Assembly (NCBI GenBank): GCA_014727975.1
Contig: WJMK01000041.1
Span: forward strand, 1 to 32,415
Direction of reading: 5' to 3'
DNA: 32,415 bases
DNA from: Microcaldota archaeon
GTDB lineage: Archaea > Micrarchaeota > Micrarchaeia > Anstonellales > Bilamarchaeaceae
Below, one piece after another: positions 16,618 through 25,535 of the stretch (positions are counted from its first letter, which is position 1; the number at the start of each line of letters is the position of its first letter). Below the pieces are notes generated by a model. That model was given only the letters and a program-made list of their open reading frames with translations. It was not told the DNA's origin and searched no databases. Position numbers and translations under genes: made by a program.

Positions 16618-18426
16618 TCACATTTTATCCGGAACCGGCACCCCCAGTACCCCGAGCCCGGTTGAGAGCACATTGTTGAAGGCTGAAACCATTGCCAGCC
16701 TCATCTTCTTTTCCTCTTCCTTTTCCGCCTTGATTACCGGGTTGTTTGTGTAGAATTTGCTGAATACATTGGAAAGCGAGTAAAGGTAATCCGAAACAAG
16801 GTGTGGCTTCATCTTCCCTGCCGCATTTTTCATAATCATGGGAAATTGCGCAAGTTCCTTGACCAGCCTTTTCTCTTCTGCATTGAATCCGTATGCCCCC
16901 ACTTTCTCATTGAAATCTGCCTTCTCCAGTATCCTCCTTGCCCTTACGCAAGCATACTGCAGGTAAGGCCCTGAATCCCCTTCCAGGCTCAGCACTTCAT
17001 CCCACTTAAATACCAATTTCTTTTCAGGAGCAATCTTCAGGAATGCATATCTTATTGCCCCTATTGCAACCTCCTCTGCAACGGTTTCCCGTTCCCCTTC
17101 CGGAATCCCGGTTTTTACTTTCTCCAGGGCGCGCTTTTTTCCTTCTGCTGCCAATTCATCTGCAGTGTGCCCCACCCAGGTTCCCTTCCTTCCGGAAAAC
17201 TTAGCCTCAGGGAGCCACGCATGCTCGTATGCAAGGTGCACAAAGTTCTCTGCCTCTTTAGTGTATCCAAGCACATCCAATACATGTTTGATTACTTCCT
17301 GCGGGTACTTCTGCTCCACCCCAATCACATTCACAACTAAATCCGCTTTCCCGAAATCCATCGCCTTCCCTTTTTTAGATGTGATATATGCAGTCCCGTC
17401 CGTAGGCTGCTCCAGGAACTTGGAATATCTGAAACCGCCCTTCAGTTTCCCGAACTTCCAGAGATGGAAAATCATGTCCTTCCCAGTATAAGTTGCAGTC
17501 CCGTTGCTCCGTATAAGTATCTTGTCTGGCTCGGTCATCCCCCTCATCTTCCCGGAAAGCTTAACCACCCAGCACCCTTTGCTTGGCCCGCTGGTTTCAT
17601 GGGTTACAGCCCCGCTTGCCTTGAGCTTCTCAATCCCCTCCCCAAAAATCTCCCGCATAATGTCGCTTTCACAAATCAGCACGTTCTCATAATTTCCATA
17701 ATTGAATGCGGTTTCGTACTGAGCCTTTACACATTCCTCTGCCAGCCATCGCGCCTTCTCTGCAGTTTCATTTCCCCCGTTTTCCATCTCCCTGAGGATT
17801 CCTTCTGCAGATTTTTTCACTACCTCGTCTTTTTCCACCATCCCTGCAACCTTCACGTACTCATGCCCAATCCAGTGGTCTGCTTTCCCCTCTATTTCCT
17901 TGTCCAGGTTAAGGTACCCCCACAGGCTTTGCGCGACCTGCAGCCCCAAATCATCTATGTAGTCCATCCTCTGCACATGGTCTCCCCTGAACTGGAGCAG
18001 GTTTGCAACTGCGTCCCCAAGCAACGCATTCCTCAGGTGCCCTATATGCCATGGCTTGTTCGGGTTCACTGAAGGGGATTCCACAATAACCCTCTTCCCG
18101 GAGTTTCCCCTTCCATACTCTTTCCCATCCTGCAGTATCCGCATTACAGCTTCCGCATAAAACTCATCAGAAAGCATGAAGTTTATGTATGGGCCCGCAA
18201 CCTCAACGCCTTTTACCCACTCATGCGGCTTCAGCTTTTCCGCAACTTCCTGCGCAGCCTGCACAGGGCGCATCCTCATCTTTTTCGCAAGCATAAAGCC
18301 TATCTTGCTTGCAATGTCCCCATGGCCCTCCTGTGCCACCTCCAGGCTTTTGAAGCACAGGCTCTCATCTTCAGAAGTTGCTTTGGAAATAAGGCTTGCA
18401 ATCTGGTGCTTTGCGTTGAGTATCAT
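16618..18426 (-). CDS. argS: Arginyl-tRNA synthetase
   Basis: SPSVNPNKPWHIGHLRNALLGDAVANLLQFRGDHVQRMDYIDDLGLQVAQ; C-terminal LGLGVLGVPVPDKM-type ending. Confidence 0.96.
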   Translation of the reverse strand: MILNAKHQIASLISKATSEDESLCFKSLEVAQEGHGDIASKIGFMLAKKMRMRPVQAAQEVAEKLKPHEWVKGVEVAGPYINFMLSDEFYAEAVMRILQDGKEYGRGNSGKRVIVESPSVNPNKPWHIGHLRNALLGDAVANLLQFRGDHVQRMDYIDDLGLQVAQSLWGYLNLDKEIEGKADHWIGHEYVKVAGMVEKDEVVKKSAEGILREMENGGNETAEKARWLAEECVKAQYETAFNYGNYENVLICESDIMREIFGEGIEKLKASGAVTHETSGPSKGCWVVKLSGKMRGMTEPDKILIRSNGTATYTGKDMIFHLWKFGKLKGGFRYSKFLEQPTDGTAYITSKKGKAMDFGKADLVVNVIGVEQKYPQEVIKHVLDVLGYTKEAENFVHLAYEHAWLPEAKFSGRKGTWVGHTADELAAEGKKRALEKVKTGIPEGERETVAEEVAIGAIRYAFLKIAPEKKLVFKWDEVLSLEGDSGPYLQYACVRARRILEKADFNEKVGAYGFNAEEKRLVKELAQFPMIMKNAAGKMKPHLVSDYLYSLSNVFSKFYTNNPVIKAEKEEEKKMRLAMVSAFNNVLSTGLGVLGVPVPDKM

Positions 18427-18488
18427 GAGAAGCAGTTTATAAGAGAATAAATAAAAAGAAAGAGGATAGTGGACTCACTGGCCTTCGC

Positions 18489-18532
18489 CACTGAGTAACT
18501 TCTGTGCCGCTATTCGCGCAAGTTACTCAGTG
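18489..18532 (-). repeat. Hairpin element H1 (conserved-loop family)
   Basis: Minus strand CACTGAGTAACTT-GCGCGAATAGCGGCACAG-AAGTTACTCAGTG: perfect 13-bp stem. Confidence 0.85.
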
Positions 18533-18539
18533 CCCATGT

Positions 18540-18582
18540 CACTCCGGAGCAGTTTGCCGCGTTCCGCGCCTACTCCGAAGTG
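18540..18582 (-). repeat. Hairpin element H2 (conserved-loop family), overlapping the argF stop codon
   Basis: Minus strand CACTTCGGAGTAG-GCGCGGAACGCGGCAAA-CTGCTCCGGAGTG: 13-bp stem with two G-U pairs in the minus-strand RNA; includes the TAG stop of argF. Confidence 0.82.
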
Positions 18583-19499
18583 CCGCCCATCAATTCTACA
18601 AGTATTGCATTCTGTGCCCACAACCTGTTCTCAGCCTCATCAAACACAACGGATTTCTCGCTGTCGATAACCTCAGCAGCAACTTCTTCCCCGCGGTGCG
18701 CAGGCAAACAATGCATAAAGATTGCATCAGGCTTCGCGTGCCCCATAAGTTCATTATTTACCTGGAACCCATCAAAGTCCGCAAGCCTCTTGGCTTTCTC
18801 TTCATCCTGCCCCATGCTTACCCATACATCTGTATACACAACATCCGCATCCTTCATTGCATCTGCAGGGTTATGGGAAACCTCAATGCTACCGGTGGCC
18901 TGTGCCCTTGCCTTCTCAAGCATCTCAGGCTTGGGCTTGTACTCCTCCTTGTCCGGGCAGAGCCCAACCACGTTCGCACCTAATTTAGAGAACCCAATCA
19001 TGGTTGAGTGGAACATGTTAAACCCGCAGTCACCTACATAAACAACCTTAAGCCCCTCAACCTTTCCCTTCTTCTCAAGAACAGTAAGCATATCTGCCAT
19101 AGTCTGGCAGGGGTGGTACATATCCGTAAGCGCATTAATCACAGGAACGGTTGCATTTGCACCCAGCCCCTCAATATCCTTATGGTCATTCAGCCTGGCC
19201 ATAATCCCCTCCACGTACCTGCTCATGGTTTTTGCAGTGTCCTCAATCGTCTCACCGCGCCCAAGCTGGGTATTTTTAATGTCCAGGAACATTCCCGCCC
19301 CCCCAAGCCGGGTCATCCCGGCCTCAAAGCTCATCCTGGTACGGGTAGAGGATTTCTGGAAAAGCATCGCCAGGGTCTTGTTTGGCAGTTTCTTCACAAG
19401 CTCTCCTTTCTTCATTTTGAGCGCAACGTCCAATAGATATTCCAATTCCTCTTTGCTGTAGTCTAAGAGGGTCAAAAAATTCCTTCCCTTTAGGTCCAT
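18570..19499 (-). CDS. argF: Ornithine carbamoyltransferase
   Basis: FQKSSTRTRMSFEAGMTRLGG, LGRGETIEDTAKTMSRY, HPCQTMADMLT, FMHCLPAHRGEEV motifs. Start placed at MDLKGRNF. Confidence 0.95.
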   Translation of the reverse strand: MDLKGRNFLTLLDYSKEELEYLLDVALKMKKGELVKKLPNKTLAMLFQKSSTRTRMSFEAGMTRLGGAGMFLDIKNTQLGRGETIEDTAKTMSRYVEGIMARLNDHKDIEGLGANATVPVINALTDMYHPCQTMADMLTVLEKKGKVEGLKVVYVGDCGFNMFHSTMIGFSKLGANVVGLCPDKEEYKPKPEMLEKARAQATGSIEVSHNPADAMKDADVVYTDVWVSMGQDEEKAKRLADFDGFQVNNELMGHAKPDAIFMHCLPAHRGEEVAAEVIDSEKSVVFDEAENRLWAQNAILVELMGGTSE

Positions 19500-19602
19500 A
19501 TCCACACCTCCACCCAACTTCATCATATAAATTAAAAAACCCCAGATAAAACAGCATTAAAAGCCTTCTTTTTCATAATATATTTTTCTTCTAGTGGTAT
19601 TG

Positions 19603-20742
19603 ATGCTCCTGATAATCCTGGCCCTTGTTCTCGGACTTCTCACCGGGCTAATCCCGGGGCTCCACCCCAACACCCTCACCTCCGTTTTATTGTCCCTGGA
19701 TATCGATTCCCCGGACCTCCCCTTCATGATAATTGCAATGTTCGCGGTGCACTCCATAATAGCATACATCCCCTCCATCTTCCTTGGAATACCAGACTCA
19801 ACAGTAGTCCTCTCCGTTCTCCCCGGCCACCGCATGGCCATGAAGGGGGAAGGCCTCAAAGCCCTTACAGTGATGGTAGTTTCCGCCATTTTCGCAGTAA
19901 TACTCTGCATAACCCTTTTCCCGATTTCCCAGGCACTCTACCCACTGGTTTTCCCTGCAATCCAGCCCTACCTCCTCCACATCCTCCTAATCGCGTCCGC
20001 AGTCTTAATCCTGAAGAGCAGGAACCCCCTAGGTGCACTATTAATCTTCGTCCTTGCAGGGGCAGTAGGAAAACAATCCTTCAGTTTGGGGCTACCGGAC
20101 CCTTTTCTCCCGCTGTTCACAGGGATGTTTGCAATGGCAGCAATCTTCACATACTCAAATGCAAAGCTCCCCAAACAAAAACTCCCGAAAAGAATCGACC
20201 TTTCAATAATCAAATTTGCAGCATTGGGGGTATTCCTGGGCTGGTTTGCTGACCTCCTGCCCGGAATAAGCTCTCCTGCCCAGGTAGCAGCATTCGCTTC
20301 AATCCTAATCCCGTTCGCAGGAGCTGCCTATCTCGCAACAATCGCATCAATAGGAGTAAGCGAATCAGTATTTGCTTTCTCAACTGCATCCACGATAGAC
20401 AAGGCAAGAATCGGGGCAATTGCGGAAGCATCTTCAATTACTCCGATACAGGATGCACTGCTGCCCTACCTTTCAGTATTCATAATCGGGGTAGTTTTTG
20501 CATGCATCCTGGTTTATTTTTTCCGCCAGAAGCTGGGCGAGATTTCCAAAATCAATTTCACCCTGATGAATACAATGCTTGCAATCTACCTGACCCTCAT
20601 TGTATTCCTCATAGATGCGCTTCCGGGCTTGATGCTCTTTTTTGTTGCAACAGCACTAGGCTACTTATGCATAAGAATGAATGTAGAAAGGACAATTCTG
20701 ATGGGTGCAATAATTGTGCCCACGCTCCTCCTCCTTTTCTAG
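19603..20742 (+). CDS. TctA/DUF112-like membrane permease
   Basis: Polytopic membrane protein with GLLTGLIPGLHPNT and a second similar motif FADLLPGISSPAQVAAFASILIPF; TATA-like ATATATTTTT about 25 nt upstream of ATG 19603. Confidence 0.75.
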   Translation: MLLIILALVLGLLTGLIPGLHPNTLTSVLLSLDIDSPDLPFMIIAMFAVHSIIAYIPSIFLGIPDSTVVLSVLPGHRMAMKGEGLKALTVMVVSAIFAVILCITLFPISQALYPLVFPAIQPYLLHILLIASAVLILKSRNPLGALLIFVLAGAVGKQSFSLGLPDPFLPLFTGMFAMAAIFTYSNAKLPKQKLPKRIDLSIIKFAALGVFLGWFADLLPGISSPAQVAAFASILIPFAGAAYLATIASIGVSESVFAFSTASTIDKARIGAIAEASSITPIQDALLPYLSVFIIGVVFACILVYFFRQKLGEISKINFTLMNTMLAIYLTLIVFLIDALPGLMLFFVATALGYLCIRMNVERTILMGAIIVPTLLLLF

Positions 20743-21248
20743 GCAGGCGCAGGCTTCCATTCTTTTACTCTTCCTTCTTTTGCGAATTCAAGAACTTCAA
20801 GCAGCTCGTCCATGTTCCCTGTTTTTTCAAGGAGCCTGCCGCCAACTAGCTCATTTACATCGGGATTCAGGTCGCTGCAAGCACTTGCGCTGTGTATTAC
20901 TACCTTGTCAATCAGGTCCTCCCTGCCGCTCTCTTTCAGCGCCCTGACCACATCCGTGCCTTTCATTTCCGGCATGTCCAGGTCCAGCAAAATAAGCCCA
21001 AAATCCTCCCTTTCAAGCAATTCCATTGCAGTCTTTCCATTTTCAGCCCCGGATATGCTGCACTCCCCCAACTTCCTTTTCATCATGCGCGCAAGGCTGC
21101 GGTGAATGGGAACCTCATCGTCCACAATAAGCACGCGGAGATTTTTCTGGAGGCTGTCCGGGCCCTTTTCTGTTGCATTGCTGCGAATAGGCTCAGGCAC
21201 TTCCTTTGCTTTCCTGGCTCCTGTTTTTGCACACTTTGGTTTTATCAT
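20739..21248 (-). CDS. Stand-alone response-regulator receiver (REC) domain protein
   Basis: LRVLIVDDEVPIHRSLARMM...GLILLDLDMPEMKGTDVVRAL...VVIHSASA...LLEKTGNMDELLEVL. Confidence 0.88.
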   Translation of the reverse strand: MIKPKCAKTGARKAKEVPEPIRSNATEKGPDSLQKNLRVLIVDDEVPIHRSLARMMKRKLGECSISGAENGKTAMELLEREDFGLILLDLDMPEMKGTDVVRALKESGREDLIDKVVIHSASACSDLNPDVNELVGGRLLEKTGNMDELLEVLEFAKEGRVKEWKPAPA

Positions 21249-21293
21249 TTTGGTCCCTGTATAGATTGTGTTAGTAAAAGTTTAAATATGTTC

Positions 21294-22580
21294 CTAGGGA
21301 TGCACCCTTGTCCTGTCCCGTGGGAACATCATGCACTCCCTGATATTCTGCATCCCGGTGGCCTTCATGGTGATCCGCTCAAGCCCGATGCTCCACCCTG
21401 AGTGCGGGGGCGCACCAACCCTGAAAGCATCAATATAGAACTGGAAGTTAGCCGGATCCAGGCCACGCTTCCTAAGCTGCTCCTCAAGCATTTCCGGAAT
21501 GTGGATACGCTGGGCACCGCTCGAAATCTCCAGCCCCTTGTACAAAAGGTCGTATGCTTTGCAGACTTCCGGCTTGTCTTCCCGGGGCATGGAGTAGAAT
21601 GCACGGCTCATTGTAGGCCAGTCATGTATAATAAACAGGTCTTCCCCAAGAATCCCGTAAATCTTCTTTTCCTGCTCTTTAGAAAAGTCCTCCCCCCACT
21701 CCAGGTTTTCCCCCTCAGAGTTCAGCCTATCCACGATTTCTGTATATGTGTAGCGCTTGATTTCCGAAGGCACATTAATCTCGGTTTTGAGCAATGCAAG
21801 CTCCTCCTTCATCTTTGCAGCTTCACCAAGAACCGAAAGCGTAACCTCCGAAAGCACATCCATCGCATCATTGTCATCCGCAAAGCCCATTTCCACATCC
21901 ATCTGGATTACTTCGTTCAGGTGAGTAGTGGTGTGGTGCTTTTCCGCCCTCCACACCGGAGAGGTAATCATTACCTTATCTATTCCCCCAACAACCGCAA
22001 GCTGCTTATACAGCTGCGGAGACTGAGCAAGAAAAGCTTTCTGCTCAAAGTATTCAACCGGGAATACTTCCGTTCCCCCTTCCGTGGCCGCAGCCACAAT
22101 GTGCGTGGGGTGCACTTCCTGGAAGCCCATCCCCATGGTTTTCTTCCTGAATTCCTGGATAATTGCAGATTTAATCCTGAAGATTGCAGCAACCTCAGGC
22201 TTCCTCAAATCCAGGTAACGGTAATTCAGGCGCGTATCAAGGTCGGATTCCACAACCCCGGTAGGGTCGATTGGAAGCTTCTTCTCAACAACACTCAGAA
22301 CCTTAACTTCCGAAGGCACAATCTCCACACCTCCTGGCGCAACCTTGTTCTCTGCAATCTTCCCGGTTACAGAGATTACATCTTCCTTGTTGCGCTTCAT
22401 TTTTTCAAGCACTTCGTCAGGCACTACTCCCTTTTTTGCAATGACCTGCATTATGCCGGTTTTGTCCCTGAGCTGGATGAAGATGAGTTTCCCGATGTCC
22501 CGGATTTCATGCACCCAGCCAGCCAGGGTTACCCCTTCCCCCACTTTCTTTTTTGCAGAATCAATATAATCTGTCCTCAT
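21294..22580 (-). CDS. aspS: Aspartyl-tRNA synthetase, archaeal type (probably non-discriminating)
   Basis: GWVHEIRDIGKLIFIQLRDKTGIMQVI...LNYRYLDLRKPEVAAIFRIKSAIIQEFR...FLAQSPQLYKQ...GWSIGLERITMKATGMQNIRECMMFPRDRTRVHP. Confidence 0.96.
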   Translation of the reverse strand: MRTDYIDSAKKKVGEGVTLAGWVHEIRDIGKLIFIQLRDKTGIMQVIAKKGVVPDEVLEKMKRNKEDVISVTGKIAENKVAPGGVEIVPSEVKVLSVVEKKLPIDPTGVVESDLDTRLNYRYLDLRKPEVAAIFRIKSAIIQEFRKKTMGMGFQEVHPTHIVAAATEGGTEVFPVEYFEQKAFLAQSPQLYKQLAVVGGIDKVMITSPVWRAEKHHTTTHLNEVIQMDVEMGFADDNDAMDVLSEVTLSVLGEAAKMKEELALLKTEINVPSEIKRYTYTEIVDRLNSEGENLEWGEDFSKEQEKKIYGILGEDLFIIHDWPTMSRAFYSMPREDKPEVCKAYDLLYKGLEISSGAQRIHIPEMLEEQLRKRGLDPANFQFYIDAFRVGAPPHSGWSIGLERITMKATGMQNIRECMMFPRDRTRVHP

Positions 22581-22674
22581 CATGAATACCACTTTTGCTC
22601 TTATTGGTCAATACCCATTATTAATGTTAGTGGAAACCGGAAAAAGAAGATAAAAAGGGAAGTTTTCTTCCCGC

Positions 22675-22989
22675 TTATTTTGCAAGGGTAATCTCGATTG
22701 CGGATACCTTGCTCATGCTCCCGTCTTCAGATGTAAGCTCTTCGGTCTTTATGGTGATGTCGCTTACTTTTACTTCAGGCAGGAAGCGGTTCCTCACTAT
22801 CTCTGCAACATCGACCGCCCTGGAGATGAGCTTTCCCCTTGCCTTCACCATCACAGTTTCAACCCCGTTGTTGAACTGGGTAACTACTGCAAGCACGTAG
22901 CCCATCACTCCTTTCTTTCCAACGAAAACAGTGTTTTCGTCTTTCTTTTCTTTGGTTGGTTCAGTTTTCTCAGCTGTTTCTTCTGCCAT
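22675..22989 (-). CDS. alba: Alba family DNA/RNA-binding protein
   Basis: [52 protein letters not shown]. Confidence 0.92.
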   Translation of the reverse strand: MAEETAEKTEPTKEKKDENTVFVGKKGVMGYVLAVVTQFNNGVETVMVKARGKLISRAVDVAEIVRNRFLPEVKVSDITIKTEELTSEDGSMSKVSAIEITLAK

Positions 22990-23086
22990 GGTCTTCACCT
23001 TTCCCACTTAGTGCACTTGGACTGGAATTCTGCATATAACTTTTTTAAGATATCCCAAGCTCAACTATACGGAATTCGTGATTAGG

Positions 23087-24844
23087 ATGAGCCCGAGAAT
23101 TGCAATCCTTGACAGGGACCTCTGCATCCGCAAAAAATGCGGTTACCAGTGCGAGAAGGTGTGCCCAGTCAATAGAATGGGCGAGGAGTGCATAGTAACC
23201 GAGGAGGATACCCAATTCCCGCGCATAAACGAGTTCCTGTGCATAGGGTGCGGGCTCTGCGTAAAGAAGTGCCCCGTAGATGCAATCACTATAATCAATC
23301 TTGCAGGGGAATCCGGAGACCCCGTCTACCAGTACGGGATAAACGCATTCAGGCTCTACAGCCTCCCCCTTCCCACCGAAGGCCTCTGCGGCATTGTAGG
23401 GAAGAACGGAATCGGGAAAACCACCGCACTCAATCTACTTTCCGGAAAAATAAAGCCCAATTTTGGGGAACACACAAAGGAATTCACGGAAGATGAAATC
23501 CTGGAGCGCCTCCCAATCGCGACCCGCCGCTATTTTGAATCCGAGCAGGAAACCCAGCTTGAGGTATCATACAAGCCCCAGATGGTGGACAAGCTCCGTG
23601 ATGCATTCAAGGGAACGGTCGAGAAGCTCCTCAAGACCATGGATGAGCGCAATGCATACGGGGACGCAGTGGAAAAGTTCGGCCTCAGGAAAATCCTAAA
23701 AAGGAAAATCTCCCAGCTTTCCGGGGGGGAGCTCCAGCGCGTCTCCATCGCAGCCGCTTACCTAAAGGATGCAGACATTTATTACCTGGATGAGCCCTGC
23801 AACTACCTGGATATAGAAGAAAGGCTCCGCACCTCCCTAATCCTGAAGGATTTCTCCGAAGGGAGGAAGATGGTGGTTGTGGAGCACGACCTTGCAATCC
23901 TGGACTACATGAGCGATTATGTTTATATCTTCTATGGGGAAGAAAACGGCTACGGAGTCTCCTCCGGGGTAAAGAGCACCCGCGCAGGGATAAACGAGTA
24001 CCTCGCAGGGTTCCTGAGGGAGGAAAACATCCGATTCCGCGACCGCGAAATAACCTTTAGCGAATACAGCGAAAGGGAAACCCAGACCAAGACCCGCTTC
24101 ACATATTCCCGGATGAAAAAAGAATTCACAGGCTTCAAGTTCTCTTCAGATGAAGGAGACGTCCGCACAGGAGAGATTGTAGGCATCGTAGGCAAGAATG
24201 CACTGGGAAAATCCATTTTCGTAAAGATGCTTGCAGGGGTGGAGAATCCGGATGAAGGCGAGCCGGGGGAATTCAAGGTTTCCTACAAGCCCCAGTACAT
24301 AAAGCCCCAGAAAGGCACCACTGTATTCCAGTTATTCCTAGGAAGCAATATAGACAAATCGGTTGCAGAAAACGCAAAACGCGAACTGGGCCTGATGAAG
24401 CTGATGGAAAAAGACCTTGACCAGCTTTCCGGAGGGGAACTCCAGCGTGTATCCATTGCGCAGGCCCTTTCCCAGAAAGCAGACATTTACCTGTTTGATG
24501 AGCCCACTGCATTCCTGGATGTGGAGCAGAGGCTCCGCTTCTCAGATTTGCTCCGCCGCACAATTGCAGAAACCGAGAAATGCGCATTCGTTGTAGACCA
24601 CGATGTGGTGTTTGTGGATTCCATTGCCCACAGGCTTATGGTGTTTGATGGGGAGAGCTCTGTGCATGGGCATGCTTCATCCCCACTGGGAAAAAGGGAA
24701 GGAATGAACTCCTTCCTGCAAATGGCAGGAATCACTATGCGCAGGGACAAGGATTCCAAGCGCCCGCGCATAAACAAGCCAGAGAGCGTACTGGACCGCG
24801 AGCAGAGGGAAAAGAACGAGTATTACTATTCCTCAAAAGATTAG
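23087..24844 (+). CDS. abcE1: ABCE1/Rli1 ribosome-recycling ATPase
   Basis: N-terminal Fe-S cysteines (CIRKKCGYQCEKVCPVNRMGEEC, CIGCGLCVKKCP), two ABC modules with GKNGIGKTTALN, LSGGELQRVSIA twice. Confidence 0.96.
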   Translation: MSPRIAILDRDLCIRKKCGYQCEKVCPVNRMGEECIVTEEDTQFPRINEFLCIGCGLCVKKCPVDAITIINLAGESGDPVYQYGINAFRLYSLPLPTEGLCGIVGKNGIGKTTALNLLSGKIKPNFGEHTKEFTEDEILERLPIATRRYFESEQETQLEVSYKPQMVDKLRDAFKGTVEKLLKTMDERNAYGDAVEKFGLRKILKRKISQLSGGELQRVSIAAAYLKDADIYYLDEPCNYLDIEERLRTSLILKDFSEGRKMVVVEHDLAILDYMSDYVYIFYGEENGYGVSSGVKSTRAGINEYLAGFLREENIRFRDREITFSEYSERETQTKTRFTYSRMKKEFTGFKFSSDEGDVRTGEIVGIVGKNALGKSIFVKMLAGVENPDEGEPGEFKVSYKPQYIKPQKGTTVFQLFLGSNIDKSVAENAKRELGLMKLMEKDLDQLSGGELQRVSIAQALSQKADIYLFDEPTAFLDVEQRLRFSDLLRRTIAETEKCAFVVDHDVVFVDSIAHRLMVFDGESSVHGHASSPLGKREGMNSFLQMAGITMRRDKDSKRPRINKPESVLDREQREKNEYYYSSKD

Positions 24845-25422
24845 TAATAAACCATATCCACTGCTGAAACTTCCCCGTTTTTTGCAACTTTTACCAGATA
24901 TCCAAAGTTTGCGGAGGAGGAATCCCATTTTACCTTCCATCCTTCAGTATCCCTGTAAACCACAGGCACCGCATCATTATAGGTAGTCACGTAATTGTGC
25001 ACTCCCTGTGTCCTGGAGTTCGTGTGGGAAGCGATAATTGCCTCCTCCTCAAACCCGATTACGCACCCCTCCCCTTCACATACAGTGCATTCCGAACTAG
25101 TGATGTATTCCTTGGGGTCGGTTACAAAATTCTGGACAGGGTAGTGGTAGAAGTAATGTACCCTTACCGGGCACGGGGTATACAGCCCCTCAGTAACCCT
25201 TGCCCTTATCCGCAGGTATTCTTCACCCTGCTCATTTGTGCGGGTTTCCCAGTCCATTATTTCCAGCGCATCGGCAGTAGGGTGCTTTCCAACAAGGTCC
25301 TCAAGCACATAATCGGTTGCATCATCCACCTGCACTTTCTCTTCGTAGAATTGCATCCCTGCAACTAGGATCAGCGAAAACACTACAAGCACTACTATTA
25401 CTGCCGCGAGCCTGTCCTCCAT
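24841..25422 (-). CDS. Single-pass membrane-anchored protein, extracytoplasmic cysteine motif
   Basis: N-terminal TM AAVIVVLVVFSLILVAGMQFY; CPVRVHYFYHYP...SSECTVCEGEGC. Confidence 0.6.
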   Translation of the reverse strand: MEDRLAAVIVVLVVFSLILVAGMQFYEEKVQVDDATDYVLEDLVGKHPTADALEIMDWETRTNEQGEEYLRIRARVTEGLYTPCPVRVHYFYHYPVQNFVTDPKEYITSSECTVCEGEGCVIGFEEEAIIASHTNSRTQGVHNYVTTYNDAVPVVYRDTEGWKVKWDSSSANFGYLVKVAKNGEVSAVDMVYY

Positions 25423-25535
25423 ACCCCACTATCTCAGAAAAACTTAAATAATCCTTCTAAATGCTTTTTTTGTGGATATCCCGGGTTTTCCCATTGCTGG
25501 CACCATCAAACTTTGTCCCCTGGTCCCCCTGGGCA

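Noticed and set aside
16576-18582. H1-H3 as inverted-repeat ends of an insertion sequence
   Set aside because: No transposase or target-site duplication; the enclosed gene is a normal argS and stem sequences differ between copies.
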